A stretch of DNA of 64,000 nt from Rhizobium leguminosarum bv. trifolii WSM2297 (GTDB lineage: Bacteria > Pseudomonadota > Alphaproteobacteria > Rhizobiales > Rhizobiaceae). This document shows, in pieces, positions 36,539-47,337 of this stretch. The notes beneath the pieces were generated by a model. It saw nothing but the letters and a program-made list of their open reading frames with translations, made no database searches and had not been told where the DNA came from. Location of the stretch: positions 300,945 through 364,944 of the forward strand of contig NZ_JH719392.1 of assembly GCF_000271845.1 (NCBI RefSeq). Direction: 5' to 3'. The translations under genes were made by a program, and so were the position numbers. Position 1 is the stretch's first letter. Each line of letters opens with the position of its first letter.

Positions 36539-38374
36539 ATGGGCAGCGTCCAAGCACAATCGATCGAGACAGCCAGTACCGTTCTTTCCGTCGAGAGGCT
36601 GACCACCTCCTTTCTGGTCGACGGTGCTTGGAAACCGGTCGTGCGCGACGTCGCTTTCACCGTCGCACCCGGCGAGACGGTGGCGATCGTCGGCGAATCC
36701 GGGTCGGGCAAGAGCGTCACCTCGCTGTCGATCATGCGGCTGCTGCAGGCGGACACCAGCCGCGTCGAGGGCCGGGTGATGCTCGGCGGCCGCGACCTCT
36801 TGGCACTGCCGGAACATGCCATGCGGCAGGTGCGCGGCAATGAGGTGGCGATGATCTTCCAGGAGCCGATGACATCGCTCAATCCGCTCTTCACCATCGG
36901 CGATCAGATCTCTGAAGCGCTGCTCTGCCATTCCGATATGAGCCGGGCCGATGCCAGGGCGGAGGCGATCAGGCTGCTGGAAAAAGTCCGCATCCCGTCG
37001 GCCGCCTCGCGCTTCGACGAATATCCGCATCGTTTTTCCGGCGGCATGCGCCAGCGGGTGATGATTGCCATGGCGCTCGCCAGCCGGCCGAAGCTGTTGA
37101 TCGCCGATGAGCCGACGACGGCGCTCGACGTGACTATCCAGGGCCAGATCCTCGACCTCATCAAGATACTGCAGGAAGAGGAGGGGACCTCCGTTCTTTT
37201 CATCACCCATGACATGGGTGTCGTCGCCGAAATCGCCGACCGGACGGTGGTGATGTATCGTGGCGAACAGGTCGAAAGCGGCGCCACCGCCGATATTTTC
37301 CATCGCGGCAAACATCCCTACACCCGGGCGCTGCTATCCGCGGTGCCGGTGCTCGGCTCGATGCAGGGCAGGCAGAGGCCGTTGCGTTTTCCGGTGGTCA
37401 ACACGACGACAGGGGAATCGGACATTCCGGCCGAGGCGGCCGATACCGTCGCCGCAACGCCGGTTCTTGAGGTGAAAAACCTCACCAAGCGATTCGACAT
37501 TCATACCGGCCTGTTCGGCCGGCTGACCAGCCGGGTGCACGCGGTCGAAAACGTTTCCTTCGATCTGCATGCCGGCGAGACGCTGTCGCTCGTCGGCGAA
37601 TCCGGCTGCGGCAAATCGACGACCGGGCGCGCCATCATGCGTCTGATCGAGCCGCAGGCGGGTTCCGTTCTGGTCGAGGGCAGGGAGGTGCTCGGCCTCG
37701 ACAGGAAGGATTTGCGCGAGATGCGCAAATCCGTGCAGATGATTTTTCAAGATCCCTTTGCCAGCCTCAATCCGCGCATGACGGTCGGCGCGGCGATCGC
37801 CGAGCCCTATCTCGAACACCGGATGGGCAGTTCGAAACAGGCAAAGGACGTGGTCGCCGACCTCTTGCTCAAGGTCGGCCTGTCTCCGGACATGGCCGCG
37901 CGTTATCCGCATGAGTTTTCCGGCGGCCAGCGCCAGCGCATCTGCATCGCCCGGGCGCTCGCCTTGCAGCCGAAGGTCATCGTTGCCGATGAAAGTGTGT
38001 CGGCGCTCGACGTGTCGATCAAGGCGCAGGTCATTAACCTGATGCTCGACCTGCAGCAGAGCCTCAACCTCGCCTTCCTGTTCATCTCGCACGACATGGC
38101 GGTGGTCGAACGAGTCAGCCACCGGGTGGCGGTGATGTATCTCGGTGAGATTGTCGAGATCGGCCCGCGCGCTGCCGTCTTCGAAAATCCGCAGCATCCC
38201 TATACGAAAAAACTCATCGCCGCTGTGCCGGTGCCCGATCCCGACCGCCGTCACGAAAAGCGCATGGTGGCGAATGACGAGATCAAGAGCCCGATGCGCC
38301 CGGTCGACTACCAGCCTCCAAACGCCTCCTATCGTGAAGTCGGGGCGGGCCACCTGGTCATGGCCGATCGGTAG
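36539..38374 (+). CDS. Fused dual-ATPase ABC transporter subunit (DppD-DppF type)
   Basis: ATG 36539 has AAGGA six bases upstream. The 611-aa protein contains two complete nucleotide-binding domains. The first has Walker [30 protein letters not shown] and FITHDMG; the second has [29 protein letters not shown] and [19 protein letters not shown] and [12 protein letters not shown] mark the two C-terminal peptide-transporter extensions. The second Walker B ends DES rather than DEP, a mild variation. It energises the importer of this operon. A palindromic repeat follows. Confidence 0.93.
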   Translation: MGSVQAQSIETASTVLSVERLTTSFLVDGAWKPVVRDVAFTVAPGETVAIVGESGSGKSVTSLSIMRLLQADTSRVEGRVMLGGRDLLALPEHAMRQVRGNEVAMIFQEPMTSLNPLFTIGDQISEALLCHSDMSRADARAEAIRLLEKVRIPSAASRFDEYPHRFSGGMRQRVMIAMALASRPKLLIADEPTTALDVTIQGQILDLIKILQEEEGTSVLFITHDMGVVAEIADRTVVMYRGEQVESGATADIFHRGKHPYTRALLSAVPVLGSMQGRQRPLRFPVVNTTTGESDIPAEAADTVAATPVLEVKNLTKRFDIHTGLFGRLTSRVHAVENVSFDLHAGETLSLVGESGCGKSTTGRAIMRLIEPQAGSVLVEGREVLGLDRKDLREMRKSVQMIFQDPFASLNPRMTVGAAIAEPYLEHRMGSSKQAKDVVADLLLKVGLSPDMAARYPHEFSGGQRQRICIARALALQPKVIVADESVSALDVSIKAQVINLMLDLQQSLNLAFLFISHDMAVVERVSHRVAVMYLGEIVEIGPRAAVFENPQHPYTKKLIAAVPVPDPDRRHEKRMVANDEIKSPMRPVDYQPPNASYREVGAGHLVMADR

Positions 38375-38420
38375 AGCAATTCCAGGAAAAGTGCGAAGCG
38401 GTTTTCCGTCCGGAATTGCG
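38375..38420. repeat. Rhizobial palindromic repeat
   Basis: Arms GCAATTCC (38376-38383) and GGAATTGC (38412-38419) enclose inner arms GGAAAA and TTTTCC. This short element, starting right after the ATPase stop, is a repeat type common in rhizobia. It separates the importer genes from the ureidoglycine aminohydrolase-like gene and may act as a transcript end or attenuator. Confidence 0.7.
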
Positions 38421-38560
38421 TAAGAACAAAAGGTTAGAGTGGTTCTGCGCTTCCGTGTAAGGCTGAGCCGCTCTAGCTTGACCTGGCCCATTGGGAGTTG
38501 CCTAATGGGTCAGCGGCGCATAAAGCAGATGCAGAGACACCTGCCTGGAAAGCCGCACAA

Positions 38561-39382
38561 ATGGACAAGACAGAGTATTATTCGAACCTCGGCGGTTTGC
38601 CGCCGCAGACCCAGCTGCTTTCCGGCCGGGCCGTTTTCACCACGGCTTACGCGGTCATCCCCCGCGGTGTCATGAGCGATATCGTCACGAGCCTGCTGCC
38701 GCATTGGACGGGGACACGGGCGTGGGTTCTCTCCCGGCCGCTCTCCGGTTTCTCCGAGACCTTCTCGCAATATGTGATGGAAGTTCAGCCGGGCGGCGGC
38801 AGCGACCGGCCGGAGCCCGACAAGCGGGCCGAGGCAGTCCTCTTTGTCGTCGAAGGCGGCATGACGGTGGAGCTCGAAGGCGTCAGCCACGCGCTGCGCG
38901 CCGGTTCCTTCGTCTACATTCCGGCCGGTTTGGCCTGGCGCGTGAAAAACGATGGCTCGACAGCGGCGATCTTCCACTGGGTCCGCAAGGCCTTTCAGGA
39001 GGTCGAGGGGCTGGAGCCGCCGCCGGCGATCGTCACGCACGAGGACGACCATCCGATCCGCGCCATGCCCGATACCGACGGCCGCTGGGGCACGACCCGC
39101 TTCATCGACCCGGCCGATGTGCGCTACGACATGCATGTGAACATCGTCACCCTGGAGCCGGGCGCGGTGATCCCCTTCATGGAAACACACGTCATGGAGC
39201 ACGGTCTCTATGTACTGGAGGGCAAGGCTGTCTACCGCCTGAACCAGGATTGGGTCGAGGTCGAGGCCGGCGACTTCATGTGGCTGCGCGCCTTCTGCCC
39301 GCAGGCCTGCTACGCCGGCGGTCCCGGCCGGTTCCGCTACCTGCTCTACAAGGACGTCAACCGTCATATGAAGCTCTGGTAG
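38561..39382 (+). CDS. allE: (S)-ureidoglycine aminohydrolase-like bicupin
   Basis: ATG 38561 (MDKTEYYSNLGGLPPQTQ) gives 273 aa of the AllE/UGHY type: RAVFTTAYAVIPRGVMSDIV, RAWVLSRPLSGFSETFSQY, then the second cupin with HVMEHGLYVLEGKAVYRLN and MWLRAFCPQACYAGGPGRF. The Mn ligands E208, H210, H214 and Q248 match the spacing of the plant enzyme. It releases ammonia from (S)-ureidoglycine in allantoin breakdown. No allantoinase or allantoate amidohydrolase gene is nearby, so the true substrate may come from the adjacent SelA-like/RidA importer operon. Confidence 0.85.
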   Translation: MDKTEYYSNLGGLPPQTQLLSGRAVFTTAYAVIPRGVMSDIVTSLLPHWTGTRAWVLSRPLSGFSETFSQYVMEVQPGGGSDRPEPDKRAEAVLFVVEGGMTVELEGVSHALRAGSFVYIPAGLAWRVKNDGSTAAIFHWVRKAFQEVEGLEPPPAIVTHEDDHPIRAMPDTDGRWGTTRFIDPADVRYDMHVNIVTLEPGAVIPFMETHVMEHGLYVLEGKAVYRLNQDWVEVEAGDFMWLRAFCPQACYAGGPGRFRYLLYKDVNRHMKLW

Positions 39383-39477
39383 GCGGTTTCGCGAGGCGCG
39401 TTGGATCCGGTCGGCAAGCTCCGGAAGTGCCTGTCCGGTTGCTTGACAGCTCTGTAGATTGCCCGCATCGTCGTTCG

Positions 39478-40197
39478 ATGCGGGATATGGATTCATGGCT
39501 GTCGGAGCACACGGAAATAAGCCGAAGAAACGCTGCCGAAGCGGTCTTCGAAGATATCCGCACGGCCATTGTCGATCGGAAACTGGCTCTCGGTATCCGT
39601 CTTCCCTCGGAGGTACAACTTGCCGAGCATTACGGCATCAGCCGGGCTATCGTGCGTGAAGCGCTACGCTCGTTGCAGACACTGGGGTTCACGCAGACCC
39701 GGACCGGCCGGGGCACCTTCGTCGTTTCGGAAAGCCCCGCGCGCCAACTCGGCGGCGGCGCCTATTCCGCTCGCGATCTCATGGAAGCGCGCCCCTGCAT
39801 CGAGATACCGGCTGCCGGCTGGGCGGCATTGCGTCGTTCGCATGAACAGCTGACCCTGCTGACATCCTTGTGCGACCGGATGGACGAGGAAGCGGATGTC
39901 CAGAAATGGGTGCGGATGGATGCGGCGTTTCATGGAGAAATCGCTGAGGCCTCTGGCAATGCGATCTTCAGGAAAGTCGTCGCCGATGTTCGCGGCGCGC
40001 TTTCGACGCAATCGGAAGTCGTCGAGCATGTTCGAGGACGGCGCAAGGCGTCCAACGCGGAGCACCGCCGAATTCTGCTGGCCGTTGCCGCTGGCAGCGA
40101 GGAGGATGCGCGTGCAGCCATGGCCGAGCACCTGCTGGAGGTCAAGCGGTCTATCATCGGGATTGCCGATGAAAGACGAACCGCGTCGAAGCTATGA
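39478..40197 (+). CDS. GntR family (FadR subfamily) transcriptional regulator
   Basis: ATG 39478 gives 239 aa. The winged helix covers about residues 15-80 (AVFEDIRTAIVDRKLALGIR, LPSEVQLAEHYGISRAIVRE, TLGFTQTRTGRGTFVV), followed by an FCD domain (MEARPCIEIPAAGWAALRRS, FHGEIAEASGN). It is clearly a paralogue of the next gene; the two align from the first residue (MRDMDSWLSE against MNDLESWLSD). It may regulate the aminohydrolase, the ans genes or both. Reading frames extending far upstream are shadows of the cupin gene. Confidence 0.88.
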   Translation: MRDMDSWLSEHTEISRRNAAEAVFEDIRTAIVDRKLALGIRLPSEVQLAEHYGISRAIVREALRSLQTLGFTQTRTGRGTFVVSESPARQLGGGAYSARDLMEARPCIEIPAAGWAALRRSHEQLTLLTSLCDRMDEEADVQKWVRMDAAFHGEIAEASGNAIFRKVVADVRGALSTQSEVVEHVRGRRKASNAEHRRILLAVAAGSEEDARAAMAEHLLEVKRSIIGIADERRTASKL

Positions 40198-40250
40198 TTT
40201 CAAATTTGCGGCCGGGATAGCCGGGTGCGCCGCCGATCGGATGCAAAGCG

Positions 40251-40958
40251 ATGAATGATCTAGAAAGCTGGCTGTCCGACTCCGCTGTCCTCAGTCGCAA
40301 AAGCGCCTCGGAACTGGTGTTCGAGGAGTTGCGCAGCCTCATCCTTTCCGGCCGGTTTACAGCGGGTTCGAAGCTGCCGTCAGAAGCGAAGCTGGCGGGA
40401 AAATACGGTGTCAGCCGCCCGATCGTGCGGGAAGCTCTGCGCTCGCTGCAGAGTTTGGGGCTGACGGAGACACGAACGGGCAGCGGCACATACGTGCTTT
40501 CGGCTGCCGGCGACGGAGATATCAGTTACGGCGATTATTCGGCGCGTGATCTGATGGAGGCGCGTCCCTATGTCGAGGTATCGGCGGCCGGCTGGGCGGC
40601 GCTGCGCCGAAATGATGACGAGCTGTCCCGGCTGCTCAGCCTTTGCAAGCAGATGGAGCAAGAGGAAAATACCGAGGCTTGGGTGCGGCTGGATTCGGAG
40701 TTTCATGGGCTGATCGCGGCGGCATCGCAGAATGCTGTCTTCCGCGACATCGTCGATGAGGTTCGCGAGGCGATGGCGCAGCAATCCGGGCTGCTGACGG
40801 TGTTGGGGCCGCGGCGTCAGGAGTCGAACGAAGAGCATCGCGCTATCGTCGAGGCCATCCGCACCGGGTCGGAGGTCGAAGCCCGGGCCGCGATGGAAAT
40901 CCATCTCAAGAGGGTCGAGGCGGCAGTCAATCGCATCATCGGCGCCGAGCCGCGCTAG
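40251..40958 (+). CDS. ansR: GntR family (FadR subfamily) regulator, probable AnsR
   Basis: The 235-aa protein has a GntR winged helix (LVFEELRSLILSGRFTAGSK, LPSEAKLAGKYGVSRPIVRE, LGLTETRTGSGTYVL) and an FCD effector domain (MEARPYVEVSAAGWAALRRN, FHGLIAAASQN). It lies directly upstream of ansP-ansA-ansB; in R. etli the ans operon is headed by the repressor gene ansR, so this is the best AnsR candidate. Its close tandem paralogue at 39478 makes exact orthology uncertain. Confidence 0.8.
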   Translation: MNDLESWLSDSAVLSRKSASELVFEELRSLILSGRFTAGSKLPSEAKLAGKYGVSRPIVREALRSLQSLGLTETRTGSGTYVLSAAGDGDISYGDYSARDLMEARPYVEVSAAGWAALRRNDDELSRLLSLCKQMEQEENTEAWVRLDSEFHGLIAAASQNAVFRDIVDEVREAMAQQSGLLTVLGPRRQESNEEHRAIVEAIRTGSEVEARAAMEIHLKRVEAAVNRIIGAEPR

Positions 40959-41060
40959 CACGCGGTGAACTCTTCCCTGAGCTACCGGCACCCAGACATC
41001 GGCGCCTGGCCGATCGACTGACTAGGCCCTCATATATGCACGCCGTCGAACGAAAGACGC

Positions 41061-41089
41061 TTGACGGAAGCCCGCTTTTCCTTTTATTT
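41061..41089 (+). promoter_or_regulatory. Predicted promoter upstream of ansP
   Basis: TTGACG (41061-41066) is followed after 17 bases by TTATTT (41084-41089), about 100 bases before the ansP start. The -10 is weak. The 229-base gap between ansR and ansP suits a regulated promoter; I could not identify a convincing GntR operator. Confidence 0.35.
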
Positions 41090-41187
41090 CCCAACCTGTC
41101 AGACCGCATAGCAGATTAACATCTTGCTGCCGGCCTGCGCGGAGGGACGGCCGGGAGGCTGCCGAACCCATGGATAGGGAGGAGAAA

Positions 41188-42660
41188 ATGACAGTGATGG
41201 AATCCACCAGAACCGAGGCCGATGGCCAGGTTTTCGCCGAGGAGGACCTCGGCTACAAAAAGGCGCTGAAGCCGCGGCAGATCCAGATGATCGCCATCGG
41301 CGGAGCAATCGGTACGGGCTTGTTTCTGGGCGCGGGCGGGCGGCTTGCCGCTGCTGGTCCGGCGCTCGTGCTGGTCTATGCCTTATGCGGCTTTTTCGCA
41401 TTTCTCGTTCTCCGGGCTCTGGGCGAACTGATCGTGCATCGCCCGACTTCGGGCTCGTTCGTTTCCTATGCCCGGGAGTTTTACGGTGAAAAGCTCGCCT
41501 TCGCGGTCGGCTGGCTGTATTGGCTGACCTGGGCGATGACGGCGGTCGCCGATGTCACCGCGGTCGCTCTCTACATGAATTTCTTCAAGGCCTATGTCCC
41601 CTGGATCGCGATGATCGATCAGTGGGTATTTGCGCTGGTGGCGCTCGTCCTCGTTCTCGCCATGAACCTGCTGTCGGTGAAGGTCTTCGGCGAACTGGAA
41701 TTCTGGTTCAGCCTCGTCAAGGTTCTCGCTTTGGTCGTCTTCCTGATCATCGGGGTTTATTTCGTGGTCACCGGCACGCCGATCGACGGCCATGTTCCTG
41801 GGCTGAATACGATCACCGATTTCGGCGGTATGTTCCCGAACGGCATCCTGCCGGCGCTGGTGGTGATACAGGGCGTGGTTTTCGCCTATGCCTCGATCGA
41901 GCTGATCGGCACAGCCGCCGGTGAAACCGAAAATGCGCGCAAGGTCATGCCGCGCGCGATCCGGACGGTCGTGCTGCGCCTGGTGGTCTTTTATGTCGGC
42001 TCGGTCCTGCTGCTGTCGCTGCTCTTGCCCTATACCGCCTATAAGGGCGGCGAGAGCCCGTTCGTGACCTTCTTCGGCAAGATCGGCATCCAGGGCGCCG
42101 ACGTCGTCATGAACCTCGTCGTGCTGACCGCTGTCCTGTCGTCGCTCAATGCGGGCCTCTATTCGACCGGCCGCATCCTCCATTCCATGGCGATTTCCGG
42201 CTCGGCGCCGGCGGCACTGGCGAAGATGAACCGATCCGGCGTCCCCTATGGCGGCATTGCGGTGACGGCTGTTGTGACCGCCTTCGGCGTCGTGCTGAAC
42301 GCTGTCGTTCCGGCAGCGGCTTTCGAGATCGGCTTGAATGTCGCCGCGCTCGGCATCATCGCTGCATGGGGCGTCATCATCCTGTGCCAGCTCAAGCTGT
42401 GGCACCTGTCGCGCCAAGGCAAGCTGGCACGGCCCGAATTCCGGATGTTCGGCGCGCCTTATACCGGCGTGCTGACGCTGGTCTTCCTTGCGGTCGTCGT
42501 CATCCTGATGGCGCTTGATTATCCGGTCGGCACCTACACGGTTGCCTCCCTGCTGCTGATCATTCCGGCGCTGGTGGTCGGCTGGCTGCTGATGCGTGAG
42601 CGCATCCACATGATTGCGGCCGAGCAGGGCGCAGATCGCGGCGGTTTCGATCTGGCCTGA
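41188..42660 (+). CDS. ansP: L-asparagine permease (APC family)
   Basis: ATG 41188 lies behind AGGGAGGAG and is preferred to ATG 41170. The 490-aa inner-membrane protein has about 12 helices and the amino acid permease signature: [28 protein letters not shown], then [19 protein letters not shown] and [20 protein letters not shown]. It imports asparagine for the asparaginase and aspartase encoded next, the same order as the R. etli ans operon. Confidence 0.9.
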   Translation: MTVMESTRTEADGQVFAEEDLGYKKALKPRQIQMIAIGGAIGTGLFLGAGGRLAAAGPALVLVYALCGFFAFLVLRALGELIVHRPTSGSFVSYAREFYGEKLAFAVGWLYWLTWAMTAVADVTAVALYMNFFKAYVPWIAMIDQWVFALVALVLVLAMNLLSVKVFGELEFWFSLVKVLALVVFLIIGVYFVVTGTPIDGHVPGLNTITDFGGMFPNGILPALVVIQGVVFAYASIELIGTAAGETENARKVMPRAIRTVVLRLVVFYVGSVLLLSLLLPYTAYKGGESPFVTFFGKIGIQGADVVMNLVVLTAVLSSLNAGLYSTGRILHSMAISGSAPAALAKMNRSGVPYGGIAVTAVVTAFGVVLNAVVPAAAFEIGLNVAALGIIAAWGVIILCQLKLWHLSRQGKLARPEFRMFGAPYTGVLTLVFLAVVVILMALDYPVGTYTVASLLLIIPALVVGWLLMRERIHMIAAEQGADRGGFDLA

Positions 42661-42681
42661 GCCGCTCGATAGCAAGGCTTG

Positions 42682-42705
42682 CCCCGGCGGCGAAAGCCGC
42701 CGGGG
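42682..42705 (+). other. GAAA-tetraloop hairpin between ansP and ansA
   Basis: CCCCGGCGGC (42682-42691) and GCCGCCGGGG (42696-42705) form a perfect 10-bp stem closed by the GNRA tetraloop GAAA. It sits in the 67-base gap before ansA. No T-run follows, so it probably modulates mRNA stability or read-through inside the operon. Confidence 0.6.
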
Positions 42706-42727
42706 TGTCGCATGAATGGAGAGAGAA

Positions 42728-43831
42728 ATGATCCCGAGTGAGGATTTCGTCGTCACCGATCGTGGCGGCATCGTCGAGAACCGTCACCGCGTCCATGCCG
42801 CGGTCGTCGATGCAAAAGGCAGGCTGCTTTATGCGCTGGGAAACCCGACCCGCCTGACGCTTGCCCGGTCTGCCGCCAAGCCGGCCCAAGCGCTTGCCAT
42901 CCTGGAGGCGAATGGCTTCGAGCCTTACGGGTTCGATGATGCCGATCTTGCACTGATGTGCGCTTCCCATAGCAGCGAAGAGCGGCATATTGCGCGGACG
43001 CGGACCATGCTGTCGAAGATTGAGGCCAAGGAGGCCGATCTTCGATGCGGCGGTCATCCTTCCCTCTCCGAAACGGTGAACCGCGCCTGGATCAGGCAGG
43101 ACTATACGCCGACAGCGGTGTGCAGCAATTGTTCGGGAAAGCACGTCGGAATGATGGCCGGATCCCGGGCGATCGGGGCGGACCTGGAAGGCTATCATCT
43201 GCCGGATCATCCGATGCAGGTGATGGTGAAGCGGACGGTTGCCGAACTCTGCGATTTGGACGTCGACGATGTCGAATGGGGGATCGACGGATGTAATCTC
43301 CCGACGCCCGCTTTTCCCTTGGATCGGCTGGCGCGCATCTATGCCAAGCTTGCCTCGGCGGCGGATCGGGGCGAGGGGCGAGAGGGCGTGTCGACGCGAG
43401 ACGCAGCGCTGGCTCGGATTTTCCAGGCGATGGCGCGCTATCCTGAAATGGTTGCGGGTGAGGGGCGCTACTGCACGGTGCTCATGCGCGCATTCGACGG
43501 CGCCATGATCGGCAAGCTCGGTGCCGACGCCAGCTACGCAATCGGTGTGCGAGCCTCCAATGATACCAGGCGATTGGGAGCGGAGGGCGCGCTCGGCATC
43601 TCGGTCAAGATCGAGGATGGCAACATCGAAATGCTCTACGCCGTGGTGACGGAAATCCTCGAGCAGCTCGGCATCGGTTCGCCGGAATGCCGCAGGCCGC
43701 TTGCGACATTCCATCATCCCAGCCGCGTGAACACGATGGGTGTCGCGACAGGCGGCGTGTCCTTTCCGTTCAAGCTTGGCGGATCGAAATCGGATGGGGA
43801 CGGTTCTCGTCCTGCAGCTTTGAGCCGATGA
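42728..43831 (+). CDS. ansA: Type II L-asparaginase, Rhizobium etli (ReAV) family
   Basis: ATG 42728 follows GGAGAG and gives 367 aa, the length of the R. etli enzyme. It hydrolyses asparagine to aspartate and ammonia with a beta-lactamase-like fold unrelated to E. coli asparaginase. All the active-site positions of ReAV are present at the same numbers: S48 and K51 (ARSAAK), S80, the zinc/cysteine site C135 with K138 (CSNCSGKH), C189 (DGCN), C249 and K263. No signal peptide. It lies between ansP and ansB in one operon. Confidence 0.95.
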   Translation: MIPSEDFVVTDRGGIVENRHRVHAAVVDAKGRLLYALGNPTRLTLARSAAKPAQALAILEANGFEPYGFDDADLALMCASHSSEERHIARTRTMLSKIEAKEADLRCGGHPSLSETVNRAWIRQDYTPTAVCSNCSGKHVGMMAGSRAIGADLEGYHLPDHPMQVMVKRTVAELCDLDVDDVEWGIDGCNLPTPAFPLDRLARIYAKLASAADRGEGREGVSTRDAALARIFQAMARYPEMVAGEGRYCTVLMRAFDGAMIGKLGADASYAIGVRASNDTRRLGAEGALGISVKIEDGNIEMLYAVVTEILEQLGIGSPECRRPLATFHHPSRVNTMGVATGGVSFPFKLGGSKSDGDGSRPAALSR

Positions 43832-43928
43832 CGCATTCCGGATGCGGCAATTCTGCCGCGTCTCCCCATCATCTTCTCCGGCCCGCCGCCGCAGTTCAGG
43901 CTCGCAGCCGCTTCTCGAAAGTCCAGCC

Positions 43929-45356
<1,428 letters not shown>

Positions 45357-45362
45357 GGCATG

Positions 45363-45395
45363 CGGCACATGAAGCCTTGGTCGCTTCATGTGCCG
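45363..45395. terminator. Hairpin between convergent ansB and the dioxygenase gene
   Basis: A perfect 13-bp inverted repeat (45363-45375 with 45383-45395) has a 7-base loop. It begins 7 bases after the ansB stop and lies between convergent genes, so it probably terminates both transcripts. Confidence 0.7.
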
Positions 45396-45417
45396 GACAA
45401 CACTCATCTGTGCGGGA

Positions 45418-46347
45418 TCACGCCGCCTTTGCTTGCGGCTTCGCAGCCTTGACATGAGTTATGCTGCGGCGGCCGTCGATGCTGACAGGAACATCGCCGT
45501 CAACGGTGGCGCGGCGCACGACCCGGTGCTGGTCGCCATAGTCGTTGACGGCATAATGCTGGGTGGCGCGATTGTCCCAGATCGCGACATCCCCGGCCCT
45601 CCAGCGCCAGCGCACGGTATTTTCCGGGGCGGTGACGTAGGACTGGAAGACTTCGTAGAGTTTCGCGGAATCACTTTTCGACAGGCCGACCAGTCGCTGA
45701 ACGAAGTTGCCGAGCAGCAGCGATCTCTCGCCGGTTTCCGGATGGACACGCACGACCGGATGCTCGGTCTCGTAGATGGTGGAGGTGAAAACCTCCTCGA
45801 AGTGCTTCTTCTCTTCGGCGGTGGCGCGAGGACGCACGGCGGCGTAGTCATAGGCATTGCTGTGAATGGCCCATAAATTATCCGCCAGCAATTTGAGCGG
45901 CGCCGGCAGACTTTCGTATGCAGCATGGGTGTTGGACCAGATCGTGTCGCCGCCGGCCGCCGGAATGACGACGCCGCGAAGGACCGAGAATTTGGGGTAG
46001 GCATCGACGAAGGTGACGTCGGTGTGCCACTGGTCCGCCCGGCCACCGCCGCGGCTGGAATCGAGGTTCAGGATGGAGGCCGTGCCGGCGACCGGACCCT
46101 GGGTTGGATGGGGCACGAGGTCGCCGAGCCGGCGTGCGAAGGCTTCCTGTTCGGAATCCTCAAGATGTCCCTGATCGCGGAAGAAGATGACCTTGTGTTT
46201 CAGGAGACGCTGGTTGATGGCTGCCACCGTTGCATCCGAAAGATCTCCGCCAAGGCGGATACCCTTGATTTCGGCTCCGACACGGCCCGTCAGCGGGACG
46301 ACATCGGACTCGGGAATGATCTGATCGACGAGAACCGGATTGCTCAT
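45418..46347 (-). CDS. Fe(II)/2-oxoglutarate dioxygenase of the TauD/AtsK family
   Basis: The 309-aa enzyme is predicted to oxidise an organosulfur compound (alkyl sulfate ester or taurine-like sulfonate) to release sulfate or sulfite. The iron ligands H108 and D110 (WHTDVTF) and H264 (RATQHYAV) fall at the same numbers as in AtsK of Pseudomonas putida, and R275/R279 can bind 2-oxoglutarate. Ending AKPQAKAA is a low-complexity tail. It is divergent from an AhpD-like gene and would act in sulfur scavenging. Confidence 0.88.
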   Translation of the reverse strand: MSNPVLVDQIIPESDVVPLTGRVGAEIKGIRLGGDLSDATVAAINQRLLKHKVIFFRDQGHLEDSEQEAFARRLGDLVPHPTQGPVAGTASILNLDSSRGGGRADQWHTDVTFVDAYPKFSVLRGVVIPAAGGDTIWSNTHAAYESLPAPLKLLADNLWAIHSNAYDYAAVRPRATAEEKKHFEEVFTSTIYETEHPVVRVHPETGERSLLLGNFVQRLVGLSKSDSAKLYEVFQSYVTAPENTVRWRWRAGDVAIWDNRATQHYAVNDYGDQHRVVRRATVDGDVPVSIDGRRSITHVKAAKPQAKAA

Positions 46348-46461
46348 GGAAATCTCCTGTTGATGTTGGAAGAAGTCGCCAGGTCATTTGCGCCCGAAGA
46401 AGCAATTATCGGGCGTTCAAAACCTCATCGCTGAAATCGACAGGGCTATGGAACCGTATAA

Positions 46462-46478
46462 TCTATCAAATCGGTAGA
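46462..46478. promoter_or_regulatory. Inverted repeat upstream of the AtsK-like gene, possible operator
   Basis: TCTATC and GGTAGA flank a five-base centre (17 bp in all, arms 5 of 6 complementary) in an AT-rich part of the 320-base divergent gap. It lies about 115 bases before the dioxygenase start on the minus strand and 190 before the AhpD-like start. The regulator is unknown. Confidence 0.35.
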
Positions 46479-46667
46479 CAATATTTTCTAATTTTGCCTG
46501 TTTTCCTGAAACACCAGCCTTCGATTTCCTCGCTGGCGGGGAGGCTGGTGGCCAATGTCGTTTCTTCGTATCTTCCGCCGGCAGTGTCGGATCGCCGAGC
46601 AATTTCCGCGGGTGAAGAAAAGATCATGCTTGAAGCCGTGCATCGGCACACCGGAAAGGAAAGATCG

Positions 46668-47075
46668 ATGGCAACAGTCAAACTTCTGTCGGATCAACAG
46701 GCCGCAGCCATTCCAGCCGTGCAGGCGGTGTTCGATGACATCGGGGCGACACGCAAGACCGATTTCATCAACAATTTCTGGCGGGCTCTTGCAAACGATC
46801 CGGCAAATCGCAAGCGGGTCTGGGAAACGCTCAAATCGGTCATGGCGGTCGAGGGCACGATCGATCCGTTGACGCGCGAGATGATCTACATCGCAGTGTC
46901 AACGGCCAATGCTTGCCAGTACTGCGTTCAATCTCACACCGCCGCCGCCCGTGCGCGAGGCATGAGCGATGCCCAACACGGCGAACTGCTGACGATCATC
47001 GGCCTTGCCGCGCAGACAAATCATCTCGCTCTCGCCATGCAGGTTTCGCCCGATCCGGAGTTTGAGGTGCGATAA
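46668..47075 (+). CDS. Carboxymuconolactone decarboxylase/AhpD-like protein
   Basis: ATG 46668 follows AAGGAAAGATCG and gives 135 aa. The AhpD-type redox motif CQYCVQSH (C83, C86, H90) is intact, within IDPLTREMIYIAVSTANA. Such small helical proteins act as alkylhydroperoxidase-like thiol reductases, though many are uncharacterised. It is divergent from the AtsK-like dioxygenase and may protect the cell from its by-products; that link is inferred. Confidence 0.85.
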   Translation: MATVKLLSDQQAAAIPAVQAVFDDIGATRKTDFINNFWRALANDPANRKRVWETLKSVMAVEGTIDPLTREMIYIAVSTANACQYCVQSHTAAARARGMSDAQHGELLTIIGLAAQTNHLALAMQVSPDPEFEVR

Positions 47076-47337
47076 GAAACAACGGACTGGTGCGCGCATG
47101 CCGCAGCCGCCACTGCAATCACTCCCATCTGCAATCTCCCGCCTAAATGATGCGCAACTTATAGAAGAATTAGTATTCAACTTTAAGATGCAAAAGTGGC
47201 GTAATCTGTCTTATGGAACTCCTCGTTGGCATAGCCATCTCTAACCTCAACCCACGGCGTCGCCCGGTTGTGAGTTCCTTCAGCAAACTTTCGGCAGGCT
47301 GGCGCGTTAATCTCGCGCACTGGCGACGGAGTTGGAA

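Noticed and set aside
38704..39477. Upstream extension of the first GntR gene
   Set aside because: It overlaps the bicupin in another frame, and the paralogue at 40251 aligns with a start at 39478.
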